DNA of 64,000 nucleotides from Stereum hirsutum FP-91666 SS1 (taxonomy: Eukaryota; Basidiomycota; Agaricomycetes; Russulales; Stereaceae). The first letter of the stretch is position 1. The number at the start of each line of letters is the position of its first letter. The stretch covers positions 1,348,657 through 1,412,656 of the forward strand of contig NW_006763142.1 of the NCBI RefSeq assembly GCF_000264905.1, in the 5' to 3' direction. The notes under the pieces are model-generated. The model was not told the origin of the DNA, searched no databases, and saw only the letters and a program-made list of their open reading frames with translations. This document shows, in pieces, positions 36,359 to 46,179 of the stretch. The translations under genes and the position numbers were made by a program.

Positions 36359-38105
36359 GCAGCGACTTGCTCCAAGAGCGTGGCTGTCGTCTGCGACATA
36401 TTCATGAAGAATGAAGAGCAGCGTTCGTGTGTAAGAAAGACGTTCATGTGGTCGGATGGATGATGGAGGGATGGTCCAGTGGAGGCGGTAGTAGCGTTTC
36501 CCCGAAGCCGTTCCGAGACATTCTAAATTCTAATGTCTAACCAAAAATTGCGGGGATATTGATTTGGAACAGTGCTTCGCTCCATCTAAAAGGGAGATCT
36601 TCCGGATCAGAGTCAATTTCAGGTACTAAGGGTAAAACTCAGAGAGCGTACCTTTGCTGCAAGTAGATCTCGCATGAAAGGCATTATATATCGCTCAACA
36701 GTGCAATCACACAGAAGACGTTGACCGCAAAGTCGATGAGAATCAAGCACGGCTGCAGAAGAGGAAACAACCGTCCCTGACGACCTGACGAATCAGCTGG
36801 CCGTTTTGTGCGCTGAGCGGCGCGCCGATAATGATTCCGTTCGTTTGCCGATCTTGGGGACAGAACGACAAGTGTAGTAGAAAGAGCTCCATGTGTGATA
36901 TTGCCGGCGCTTTCGGGGGCGTTGTACACTGCAAAGGTCACTTCTATCTCACAAGTAAGCCAAAGGTATATTTCTGAGCACAATACGCTCGTCATGAGCC
37001 CGGAGATCATGGGAAACGGGGTTATAGGGTACTGGAATATTGAGACGGGCTGAAAATACGGTCCAATAATCCGCTGGAGCGATATGCCCCAGGTGCATGT
37101 GGCTCAAAACTCCTCTTATAGACCTAGAATATATCCAGTCTTTGCTGAACTGTAGCTTCCTATTTTTGACCGTACCGACTCTCACACTCCGAGACTCCAA
37201 TGGCGGCCTTTACGATCATCACCAAGGCATCGCCGCGAGACTACGTGCTGAGAGTTCTGGTCATAATAATTGCCTTACCTGTCACTAGATTGGTTCGAAT
37301 AGATGTCATAGAAGACGAAAAATTGTGTACAGAGGTGATGGGTCGAGCTCAAGTCGCGTTCAATTCGGATTGGACGACCAACACGGCGCCACGTTCACGC
37401 CACGCGAGAGACGGAAACAGCCGAAGCTTCCTTGACAGGCTAATTCCGAAACGTTGGTTTTCAAGTCTTTCTGCTCCCTCCTACATGCTTCGATTCTTCC
37501 ATACGTTCTTGAGATTTAGACTAGTCGAGCGCAACAAGTCTATCTCTCTTGCTCGAAGTTCGTTGAACTTGGCTCGTCCGGTGTTTACTGCTCTCCCCAA
37601 TTGGGAAAGTTGATCGTCGATTGCACACCATGACGAACTCAATGCATTTTCTTACACCGGGCGTGAATCATCGGGAGGCACACATATCCTCTAGCAATAC
37701 TCATTTTGCTATAGATTGTCGTCTATGTCCACATTTGCTTGGACAGTCAAGCTGGGATATCACGAACAATATATCCAGTATAAACCTGCACACTGGCTGC
37801 AGACGAATGTAGGACGCTCTTCAACCCGAGAGCACTGTTTAGCTTCCATGTCCTATCTATATCCTTGATCTTCACTCGATGGGGCGTGCCCAAACCCAAC
37901 TGATCGAGGGGCTGGTGCAAGCGGGCGTGAGAACGTGTTGGCGGGCACTTCAAAAGCTCGAGGTAGCGAACTGCTTAACGCTCAGTCTGCCTTCGTCCCC
38001 AACGCTCTCCCCTCGTTCCTTCACATCAACTACCCCACATCCCACTAAGGACAAACTCGTCCACCACACATTCTTTCCATAACATTCTTTTGATCTTTTC
38101 ACGAC
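36359..38105. other. Intergenic region between xylanase and alpha-amylase
   Basis: Divergent spacer of about 1.75 kb holding both promoters. One intact 137-codon frame at 37200-37613 is listed separately; nothing else stands out. Confidence 0.4.
37200..37613 (+). CDS. Possible small protein, unknown
   Basis: An uninterrupted ATG-to-stop frame of 137 residues (MAAFTIITKASPRDYVLRVL) with a hydrophobic segment near residues 18-30 and many Arg residues downstream. No family is recognised and no splice sites or promoter support it. It could be chance open sequence within the xylanase-amylase spacer. Confidence 0.2.
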   Translation: MAAFTIITKASPRDYVLRVLVIIIALPVTRLVRIDVIEDEKLCTEVMGRAQVAFNSDWTTNTAPRSRHARDGNSRSFLDRLIPKRWFSSLSAPSYMLRFFHTFLRFRLVERNKSISLARSSLNLARPVFTALPNWES

Positions 38106-40260
38106 ATGTTCCAATCTAACAAGCTTCTTTCCTCCCTCGGCCTTGTCATGAGTGCCGCTATCGTTGGAGCCATCCCGCCGCCCACCACAAATCTTGTATC
38201 TCGTGATACCAATCCTAGTCGTACGTTTCATACGTATTTCCCGTTGACCATTGCGCTCATGTTATGTGTCCAGCGGTCATCATCCAGATGTTTCAATGGA
38301 ATTGGGATAGTGTGGCGAAAGAGTGCACCGAGTTCATCGGACCCGCCGGTATATATTCTTGTTTAACACTCACCACGGCGCTTGTATCTGACTCGTTCCT
38401 CTTCAGGATACTCTTACGTCCAAGTCTCTCCCGCCACAGAGCACGCTGCCGGCGACGAGTGGTACTTCGATTACCAGACCGTCTCGTACAACCTCGACTC
38501 TCGCCGTGGTAATGCCGACCAGTTCGCCAACATGATCAACTCGTGTAAAAATGCTGGTGTTGCTGTCTTGCTGGATACGTGCTGGAACCATATGTCGGGT
38601 ACGTACGAAGGTAACGGCGTTGGTGGATCTTGTGAGTCATCTTATTTCTTGTCATCCGCATTGGTGACGATCGACGCTGACTTCGTGTTCAGCCTTCAGT
38701 CAGTTCTAAGTTCTGCATCCTCGATATGCACCCTACTGAGCTTGGTGGCTTCTAGAGCAATATGAGTACCCTGGGTTTTATTCGCCGGAACACTTCCACC
38801 ACTGCGGTACAAAAGGTGATGGAATCGGTACGTCTATATAGCCGTCTATCGCCATCATTGCCCTTCTGATATTCACGCCATGTTCCTACAGAGGACTATA
38901 GCGACAAGTACCAGGTTCAAAATTGCCAGCTCGCCAATTTGGCCGAGTACGTTGCACTCACCTCTTTTGTCCTACTAAATAGTGTCTGACATTGAGTCTT
39001 TAGCTTGAAGACCGAGGACGATTATGTACGCAAAACAATTATGCAGCACGCGAACGACATGTTGGACATGGGCGTCGCCGGGTTCAGACTCGATGCCGCG
39101 AAGCGTTCGCCCTTTCTCCCTCTCCCGTTATACCTCCCCGCTCTAATCATGGTCATTATCACCTCATCGGCATCTAGATATACCCATGGAAGATTTGAAC
39201 GCCATATTCGGTGGTCTTTCACGCAAACCTTTCATCACCTCCGAAGTTATCGGCTCAGGCCCTCCCATCCCTCAGACAGACTACACCGGTCTCGGTCTCG
39301 TCTCCGCATCTGACTACCAAGACATGCTCCAGAAGGCTCTCAGGAGTGACGGCCTCGTTTCACTCCAGGATATCGAGAACAAGGTCGGAGGGTTGAGGTC
39401 GGACCAAGCCAATACTTGGGTCAACAACATGGATTCAGAGAGAGGACTCGATGGAGGAGGAATCACATACAAGGAAGGGAAGCTTTATGCGTTGGCCCAC
39501 GTATTCGCGTTGTACGTCCTTCTCGACCCCCCTCTCTCTATTGGTATGATTGATGCTGATAATGTACGATAGGACTCATCCCTTCGGCACTCCTACTGTT
39601 CTGTCATCCTACGAGTTCAACGATGTGAATGCAGGTGCTCCCAACGGAGGTCAGTACTTCTTGTCGACTTTATGCTTGCTTGCTCATGAGAAATCGATTT
39701 TCCTATTCGCCTACCGTTTCTCACTTTCTCTGTGGCTTGTAATTTAGGTACTGGTACATGCGACGGAAACGCAGGCTCAAACGGCTGGATCTGTCAACAT
39801 CGCTGGACTGCGATCTCCAATCTCGTCAAGTTCCGTAGCGCAACTTCCGGTGCACCGCTCACGAACTGGCAGTCTGGAAGTCCGGACCAGATTGCGTATG
39901 AGCGAGGTTCGTCTTTTCTCCAGCCTTTCCGCGTCCTTCTTCGTATTCATACTCACTCTCTAACCATCCGACTGCGTGTCTTGTAGCGGGCAAGGGCTTC
40001 GTCGTAATCAACAACTCTGACGGCGACTGGTCCAACTCGTGGACGTGCGGTCTTCCGGATGGGATTTACTGTGATGTTGTTTCAGGATCTAAGGACGGGT
40101 CACAATGTACAGGATCATCGTACGTCGCCCTTCTTTCGAGTATAACATTGTTCTACATTACTTACCTGTTTGACTCAGGATCAACGTCTCCGGAGGTACC
40201 TGCTCTGGGACGGCTCCTGCCCGTAACGCACTGGCAGTCTACACAGACTCGAAACTCTAA
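38106..40260 (+). CDS. Secreted GH13 alpha-amylase
   Basis: An extracellular endo-acting alpha-1,4-glucan hydrolase for starch or glycogen, about 440 residues, without a starch-binding domain. The start MFQSNKLLSS at 38106 gives a signal peptide (LGLVMSAAIVGA). Spliced motifs in order are VIIQMFQWNWDSVAKECTEF, YSYVQVSPATEHA, conserved region I DTCWNHMSG, EYPGFYSPEHFHHCG, region II GFRLDAAKHIPMED (the His codon is split by an intron; the Asp is the nucleophile), region III FITSEVIGSG (acid/base Glu) and region IV VNNMDSERG. The C-terminal beta domain (GFVVINNSDGDW) ends YTDSKL and TAA at 40258-40260. In region IV the usual Asn-His-Asp is Asn-Met-Asp (Met codon 39429-39431). A 6-nt exon is needed between the GVGGS and QYEYPG exons. 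Divergent from the xylanase. Confidence 0.92.
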
Positions 40261-42043
40261 GTTCTAGGATTCGACGTTGTGGCTCTGATGCTTGCGATGA
40301 ATCCTTGGCTGTCACTGTTCCTTTCTTATTCTGGTTCCGGGATCGTTTCGCTGGACCTGTACGACTGACCGTCTGTGGTGGCTCTCCTGAACTTGGCTCT
40401 TGCGGCTTGTGGCTTGTACGATATTGTATTTCTACTATGGACTTCTGGGCGCGGACTTTAGATGACTCGGACTCGGTCGTGTACACGGATATGGGCTGGG
40501 GCTTGGGCTTGTTTACGGACGTTGTGCCGTGGAATAAAAGATCTCTTTACTACTCAGACCTCTGAATGGACCGGCCGGATTACAACGTCGACTTTGCCAT
40601 GAAGTTGACGAGCAAGAAATGTGGCGTTACGCCACACTTGATGCATATTATACTCGCCACCGCACACGCGCCATTCATCACGAAACTACCCATCTTGCAA
40701 TCTCCAAAGCTTCCGATTGGACAGCAGGTCATCCTCGGTGTCTTATATTGAACCGGTCTACGCTCGCATATGCACACTGCGGCCAGAATAGAGACTGCGT
40801 CATTATTGATTGATTCTCGCTCTGCTTTCCTCATGGTCTTCCGATGTCGCCGGATCCGTGCGCATAGTGGTCTTAGGTTCAATCCATGACTCCTTCAGTT
40901 CCGCGTTACCTTCTCTCTTCGTGGTTTCCGATAGTTCCATGCTGACAACTGTGTACACTGACAGGTCTACATGATGAGATGTTTAGGCGGGGATGTCCGT
41001 GTTTACATCGTTCGTGACAGGTTTCGAGTAGACAACGAGTGCTGCTCCGAGTCATGGGTTCTCACTCATTGTTCGTCGTGTGTCGCTCATCGTCGTCTGT
41101 TATTCGCCGAAGCTCATGCTGAGTGTTGATTTGTGGAAGTTGTGGTCGCCAATGGCTCCGAGGTAAAACACACACTACTCCCCACAGAATCTCGGGTCAA
41201 AGCTTGGGAATTGTGGGGAAAGAAGAGAAGAGAAGAAACGGATGCCGGTGTCGCGCGGAAGACAGCTCGCCGTCGATTCGGGATGACGAACTTGTTGCTT
41301 GTCCACACTCTATTCATGGAATTTATGCAAGCCGTAAGACGGAGGGAAGTCTCATGTGTGCGTTGTGTGGGTGTTTCTAATTTCGTATTGCAGTCGTACA
41401 ATAATATGCACACTGCTTCGTCCGCCCGCATCTCCTATGCAGAGCCTCTAGCAGCTGCGAGACCTGCGGTCCATCATTGAACCTTCTTGAATGCGATGAT
41501 ATCTCAGTGTTACGAGACACTTGTAAAGACTGTACTAGACTGCTCTATTATGTGCCAGACACAGAGTACATCAAAGTTCTCCGAGTACGACGGCGTTCAC
41601 TTTCGGCGAGCGCTCAACTAAAGTTCTGGATGCAGGTGCTATCAGTGAGTCGTTTGTGTACGTATAAATTCTCAGTCTCTCACATATCGGCGTAATTTGA
41701 GGTACCAAAAAAACAACAATCATCTCCCACAGGTGCTGCCAGTGGGACCTCGCAGGATCTCAAAAACGTCGGGATGTACAAGGACTTTACCGAACAATAA
41801 AATATAAGTTCATCAGGCACTCTTGGGCGCTTTGCAATCCGGATGCATCATATTGATGTGGGGATTTCTGCAGCTTTTTTTGTGTATCGTTTCCTTGTTG
41901 GCGTTTTGATCTTGGGGAAAGAATGATTATACGGGCTGGGGCATGCCCGACCCTGTGGGGCCCCGCGCGGGGCACAACCGGGGATAATGGTCGCGTGGCT
42001 GGCCTCCTAATGGGGTACATCCAATTCGCTATCTCTGAATCGT
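40261..42043. other. Intergenic region downstream of alpha-amylase
   Basis: No gene supported. It includes a perfect 14-bp GC-rich palindrome GCCCCGCGCGGGGC at 41960-41973. Open frames are short and lack domains. Confidence 0.4.
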
Positions 42044-42631
42044 TCAACAAACTTCCACCATGTCCTCCTCCGGTACCGCGCTTCCACTTTCGACGATTAT
42101 GGCCAATTCTTTCGCCTTTTGTGTTGCATATTCGGATGTTTTTGATGGCCTCGAGGACGGGATGATGTCGACGTCGTGTGATCCTCCGAATGTCGCAATA
42201 ACAAGGGCATTCTGCCTTGATGCCGCCGGGTGGAGTTGAAGGGAGCCTGTTTTGATCACTGGGCTTTATATGGTGCTATAGACGGCGTGAAGGAGGGGCT
42301 TGGGAGGTATCCTGAGATATCGTACTGAGATGCTATCTATGGATACCCTCATTATAGAACCCCACGAAGGGCCATTCAAACTCTCAACCTCGCTCAACGG
42401 TAAGTAAAGGGAGTCCTCCGCGTACCTTTTCCTCCTAATCTCGATCTCAACCGTATTCGAAATATTCTTGTTAACATCTGCATCGTGGTACTGATGCATT
42501 CTCACCCAGCTGACCGTCCTCTTGCCCTGAATCGCAAACACCTCTGTCCTCCCCTTGCATTCGCTCGCACAAGCTAAGCGGACCGCGTAAGGTGCTCGTG
42601 ACACTGTGTATCGTGTGGAAGGCATCTTCAT
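42044..42631 (-). CDS. Candidate hypothetical gene
   Basis: Two adjacent minus-strand frames look mildly protein-like. The first, from ATG 42631, reads MKMPSTRYTVSRAPYAVRLA ... VSWVRMHQYHDADVNKN and could splice at a GTACGC donor after the RRKR codons (near 42425). The second ends SGSAVPEEDMVEVC with a stop at 42044-42046. I cannot connect them with certainty and recognise no family, so this is a low-confidence candidate between the amylase and sugar transporter genes. Confidence 0.25.
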
Positions 42632-42969
42632 TCGGTAATGGGATGGGATCATCAGACCGCGTCTCATAGTGTGCTAACCACTAGGTTTGATACGGTTTAT
42701 GATGGTGGGTACCGAGTACCACAGTCGTGCGTGCCAGAGTCGTTATGGCAAAGCGCTTGCGCTCAGAGAATCGGGTGTTCCAGCAGGACGCTTTCCGCTC
42801 ATGACAGGGAAGCACGGAGCCAGGGCGAGGGGTGGGACGAGCGGCTTATAAGGCTGTCGGAGAACTGGAATTCGGGTGTTGCGCCTCTGCTTCCCTCTGC
42901 TTCCCCGCTTCTCTCCCATACCCCGCAGAGACACTCTAACGGGTTGCTTCCCCGTGAGCAAGAGAAAAG

Positions 42970-45561
42970 ATGGCTAAAGGCGTGAGTCAACACTCCTCTG
43001 ATCGTCCTAGTTCTTATTATATATCACATACTGACTGATATTGTCTTTTTTTAATGTGGGCTGTCGGTATCTTGGGTGGCATGTTGGTGGTTGGATGAAC
43101 GCGGATATGGTGGACGGGTAAATTGGGTGGTGGTGGGGGGACACAGTACAACGCAAGAATCGCGTCGAATCCGTACATTGTCGGTACGTTCGCATGTATC
43201 GGCGGTGGACTCTTCGGTTTGGACATCTCGTCCATGTCCGGAGTGCTCAACAACCCCGCCTACAATTCCTATTTCAACAACGTGCGTCGCTGTCCTCTTC
43301 TTCTCCTTCCTTCTTTGCCTCCCGGTTTTCCAAATATAGACGTATCCGTTTACTTCCTACAAACCGACATGTTTTCTCTTCCCGATTTGATTACCCGTTT
43401 TCTGTTCACGGAGTAAAATGATCGAACAATACGCTAACGCTGAGTTGTACAGCCCAGTTCGTCAGTGCAAGCAGCCATCGTTGCATCCATGCCCGCAGGC
43501 TCCTTCATTGGCGCACTCTCGGTCGCCACACTGGGAGATAAAATCGGAAGGAAGAACACGATCATCTTGTCCGGTATCATCTGGGTCATCGGCTGTATCC
43601 TGCAATGCGCTTCTCAGGTCAGTTTTACTTTGACCTTCACTATCATCTTCTCTGCCTCCTGAGCCACAATCACCTCCACGCCTGGGAGCGCGTATACGTT
43701 TGCTCCCTCTAAAATTGTATTCGATCATGATCTAACGCTGCGTGGTTGAATAAATATTCAGAACCGAGGTATGCTCGTCGTAGGCCGTATCATCGCCGGT
43801 CTTTGTGTTGGCTTGGCATCCGCTATCGTCCCCGTGTACCAGTCCGAGATTACACCTCCTGCAATTCGTGGTCGTCTGGTCTCCGTGCAGTACGTTTGCG
43901 GACAACCATCCACACCCAACTGTGCTTCTGTACGGTCTACTTATGCTTGTTCGTACGACTCAACAGACAATGGTCAATCACCTGGGGTATCCTCCTCCAA
44001 TACTTCGTTGAATTCGGATGCTCCTACATCGATGGAGACGCCTCTTTCCGTATTCCTTGGGGCTTGCAGATGATTCCAGCTATCCTACTTTCGGCGGGTA
44101 TGACGGTATTCCCCGAGAGCCCTAGGTGGCTGTTCGATCATGGACGGTGAGTTTCTTTTTGTTTCACTAGTCTCCCTCTGTTAAGTGAATTAAAATTGGT
44201 ACTGATGCTCTGGTGGTATGTGCGCGTTCGTGGGGGTTGACGTCAATAGTGAGGCAGAGGCGCTCGAGGTGCTCGCTGACCTTCACGGTGGAGGGAATCA
44301 GGACGACGAGCTCGTTCAACTTGAGTTCAATGAGATCAAGAACCAGGTGGGCTCCGTCTCCCCAACAAACTTCTGCCTTCACCCTAAGAGCATGTGCTAA
44401 CAAATTCCTTATTCTCCGTTTTTGGTGCGTTGATGGCCATGAATAGGTCGAGTTCGAACGTACGGAAGGCGCCAAGTCATACTTCGATCTCCTCAAGCCG
44501 GGTATTCTCAGGCGTGTCTCCCTCGGATGTTCTATCCAGATGTGGAGTCAGCTGAGTGGGATGAACATTATGATGTGAGTTCCTCTTCCTCTTCTCTCCT
44601 TCCCTCTTTCTGCTTTCCACTGCCGGTGTTCCCTCGTATGTCGGGCACTTTAAGGGTGGTAAACCTCTTCCTGGATCAATGCTGACGGCTTCTGTTGACG
44701 AAATGGGTGACGACAGGTACTATATCGTCTACGTCTTCGAGGGTGCAGGCCTTACCGGCCGCCGCGTCAACTTGATCGCTGACTCGGTGAATTATGTTCT
44801 GAACGTCGTTCTCACCAGTGAGTTTCCCGCGCCTTTCTACCCTCCTCGACAGATTGCTGACAATGGTGCACCCCAACCTAAATAGTCCCCGCCATCATCT
44901 TCATCGATCGTTGGGGTCGTCGTCCCCTGCTCCTCGGCGGCTTCGGGTTTATGGGTTTCTTCCTTATGCTCGTTGGAGGCCTGCAGGGCAAATTCGGCTC
45001 CTGGATCGATCTTGATGGCGCTCAAGTTTGGAGTATCCCCGCAGATAAAGGAAGCGTTACGAAGGGAGTCATCGTCTGTTCATATCTGGCCGTATGCTCG
45101 TACGTCCTCATTTTCTACTCTCTTTCGTGGCCGTGGTGTTTATCGTGTGTGTACTTGCCGGAAACAGATTCGCAATCTCCGTCGGTCCCGTCTCCTGGAC
45201 CTACCCCGCCGAAATCTTCCCCATGCGCGTTCGTTCGAAAGCCGTCTCCATCGCCACCGCCACGAACTGGGCCTTCAACATGGCGCTCGCGTTCGGCGTG
45301 CCCCCCGGTTTCTCCACCATCGCCTACAAAACGTACTTCATCTTCGGGACGTTCAACTTCGCCGCGTTCTTGCATGTGTTCTTCTGTTTCCCTGAGACGG
45401 CGGGCAGGACGTTGGAGGAGATCGAGGATGTGTTCGCGCAAGGACATGTGTTTAGTGCCTGGAAGGTTAGTAGGCATGTTGGGAAGAAGACGTTGGATGA
45501 TGTGGTCCATGCTCCAGGGCATGAGGTTAAGGAGGTGGTGGATGAGAAGGCTAGTGCTTGA
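42970..45561 (+). CDS. MFS sugar transporter
   Basis: A 12-helix major facilitator superfamily transporter of the fungal sugar porter family, expected at the plasma membrane and importing mono- or disaccharides with protons. A mini first exon MAKG (42970-42981) is inferred before the exon YNARIASNPYIVGTFACIGG; this start is less certain. Family motifs follow: GLFGLDISSMSGV in helix 1, LGDKIGRKNTI, VGRIIAGLCVGLASAIVPVY, SEITPPAIRGRLVS, WGILLQYF, FPESPRWLFDHGR, the second-half IFIDRWGRRPLLL, SVGPVSWTYPAEIFPMRVRS and the C-terminal FPETAGRTLEEIEDVF. The frame ends VDEKASA with TGA at 45559-45561. All exons splice in frame. Being next to secreted xylanase and amylase genes, it may take up the sugars they release, though this is inference. 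Confidence 0.92.
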
Positions 45562-45976
45562 GCGTGTTGCTTAAGGTGATGATGGGACGATGTTCAGCTC
45601 GTAACTTGTACTTCCGCCGAGTCATATCTCATTCCTCCCTTTTCTTGCTATTCTGTTTGTTGTGACACTTCCTCTCCTTTGACCTTCATTGTTTGTTTTC
45701 TCTGTTTTCTCTTGTTTGTGTACGCGTATACATCCATGGAATTTGTTTTTACCACTCTTGACGCTCATAGTTCCTTATTTTTGCCTCACTGTCGCGGTCT
45801 CTCCTGCTTGCTCTGGTCAGATTGGGAGGCCACCACATCGTGGTTGTGAACAGGGGTATCATCAAATCAAACGAGGAAGAGAAAGTTGAGTGAAAAGATC
45901 GGCTACTCCCGGAGCCTTGCAACAAATAGATACGCCCGGCTCGACTCCGGCGCCACTCGTCATCAACTTACGGCAG
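45562..45976. other. Spacer between sugar transporter and LINE insertion
   Basis: Holds the 3' untranslated region of the transporter and the left flank of the LINE target site. No gene is recognised. Confidence 0.45.
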
Positions 45977-45993
45977 CTCTGCGAGAGCAGCTT
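45977..45993. repeat. Target-site duplication, copy at the LINE 3' end
   Basis: The 17-bp sequence CTCTGCGAGAGCAGCTT occurs here, directly before the T run, and again at 55243-55259. It is a perfect direct repeat bounding the LINE. Confidence 0.92.
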
Positions 45994-46098
45994 TTTTTTT
46001 TTTTTTTTTTTTTTGGTGTAACTCAGCCGGGCAGCCGCAATCGCTGGCTCCTTAGGCTTCATTGTGGGTTCTGCGAGGGTTTCCACCTCGCGAATAAT

Positions 46099-46179
46099 CA
46101 GGGACACCCTGGGGAACGCTATTAGCACGCCTGAATACGCTTCAGGTTGTGTGGGACTTATGACCGCTGTATCAGCGGT
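46099..46179 (-). other. Hairpin cluster in the LINE 3' end
   Basis: Three short perfect inverted repeats follow one another: CAGGG-ACA-CCCTG (46099-46111), CCTGAA-TACGC-TTCAGG (46130-46146) and ACCGCTG-TAT-CAGCGGT (46163-46179). The last overlaps the ORF2 stop codon. They lie just upstream of the poly(A) on the element strand, where LINE transcripts can carry the structure bound by their reverse transcriptase. Confidence 0.6.

Noticed and set aside
41960..41973. GC-rich 14-bp palindrome GCCCCGCGCGGGGC
   Set aside because: An isolated palindrome without neighbouring repeats or a gene context; no regulatory claim can be supported.
45115..45522. Minus-strand frame antisense to the sugar transporter's 3' end
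   Set aside because: It is a shadow of GC-rich transporter codons; the plus strand has clear MFS motifs.
45862..46128. Minus-strand frame with a poly-Lys stretch
   Set aside because: The Lys run is the LINE poly(A) tail translated, and the frame crosses the element boundary.
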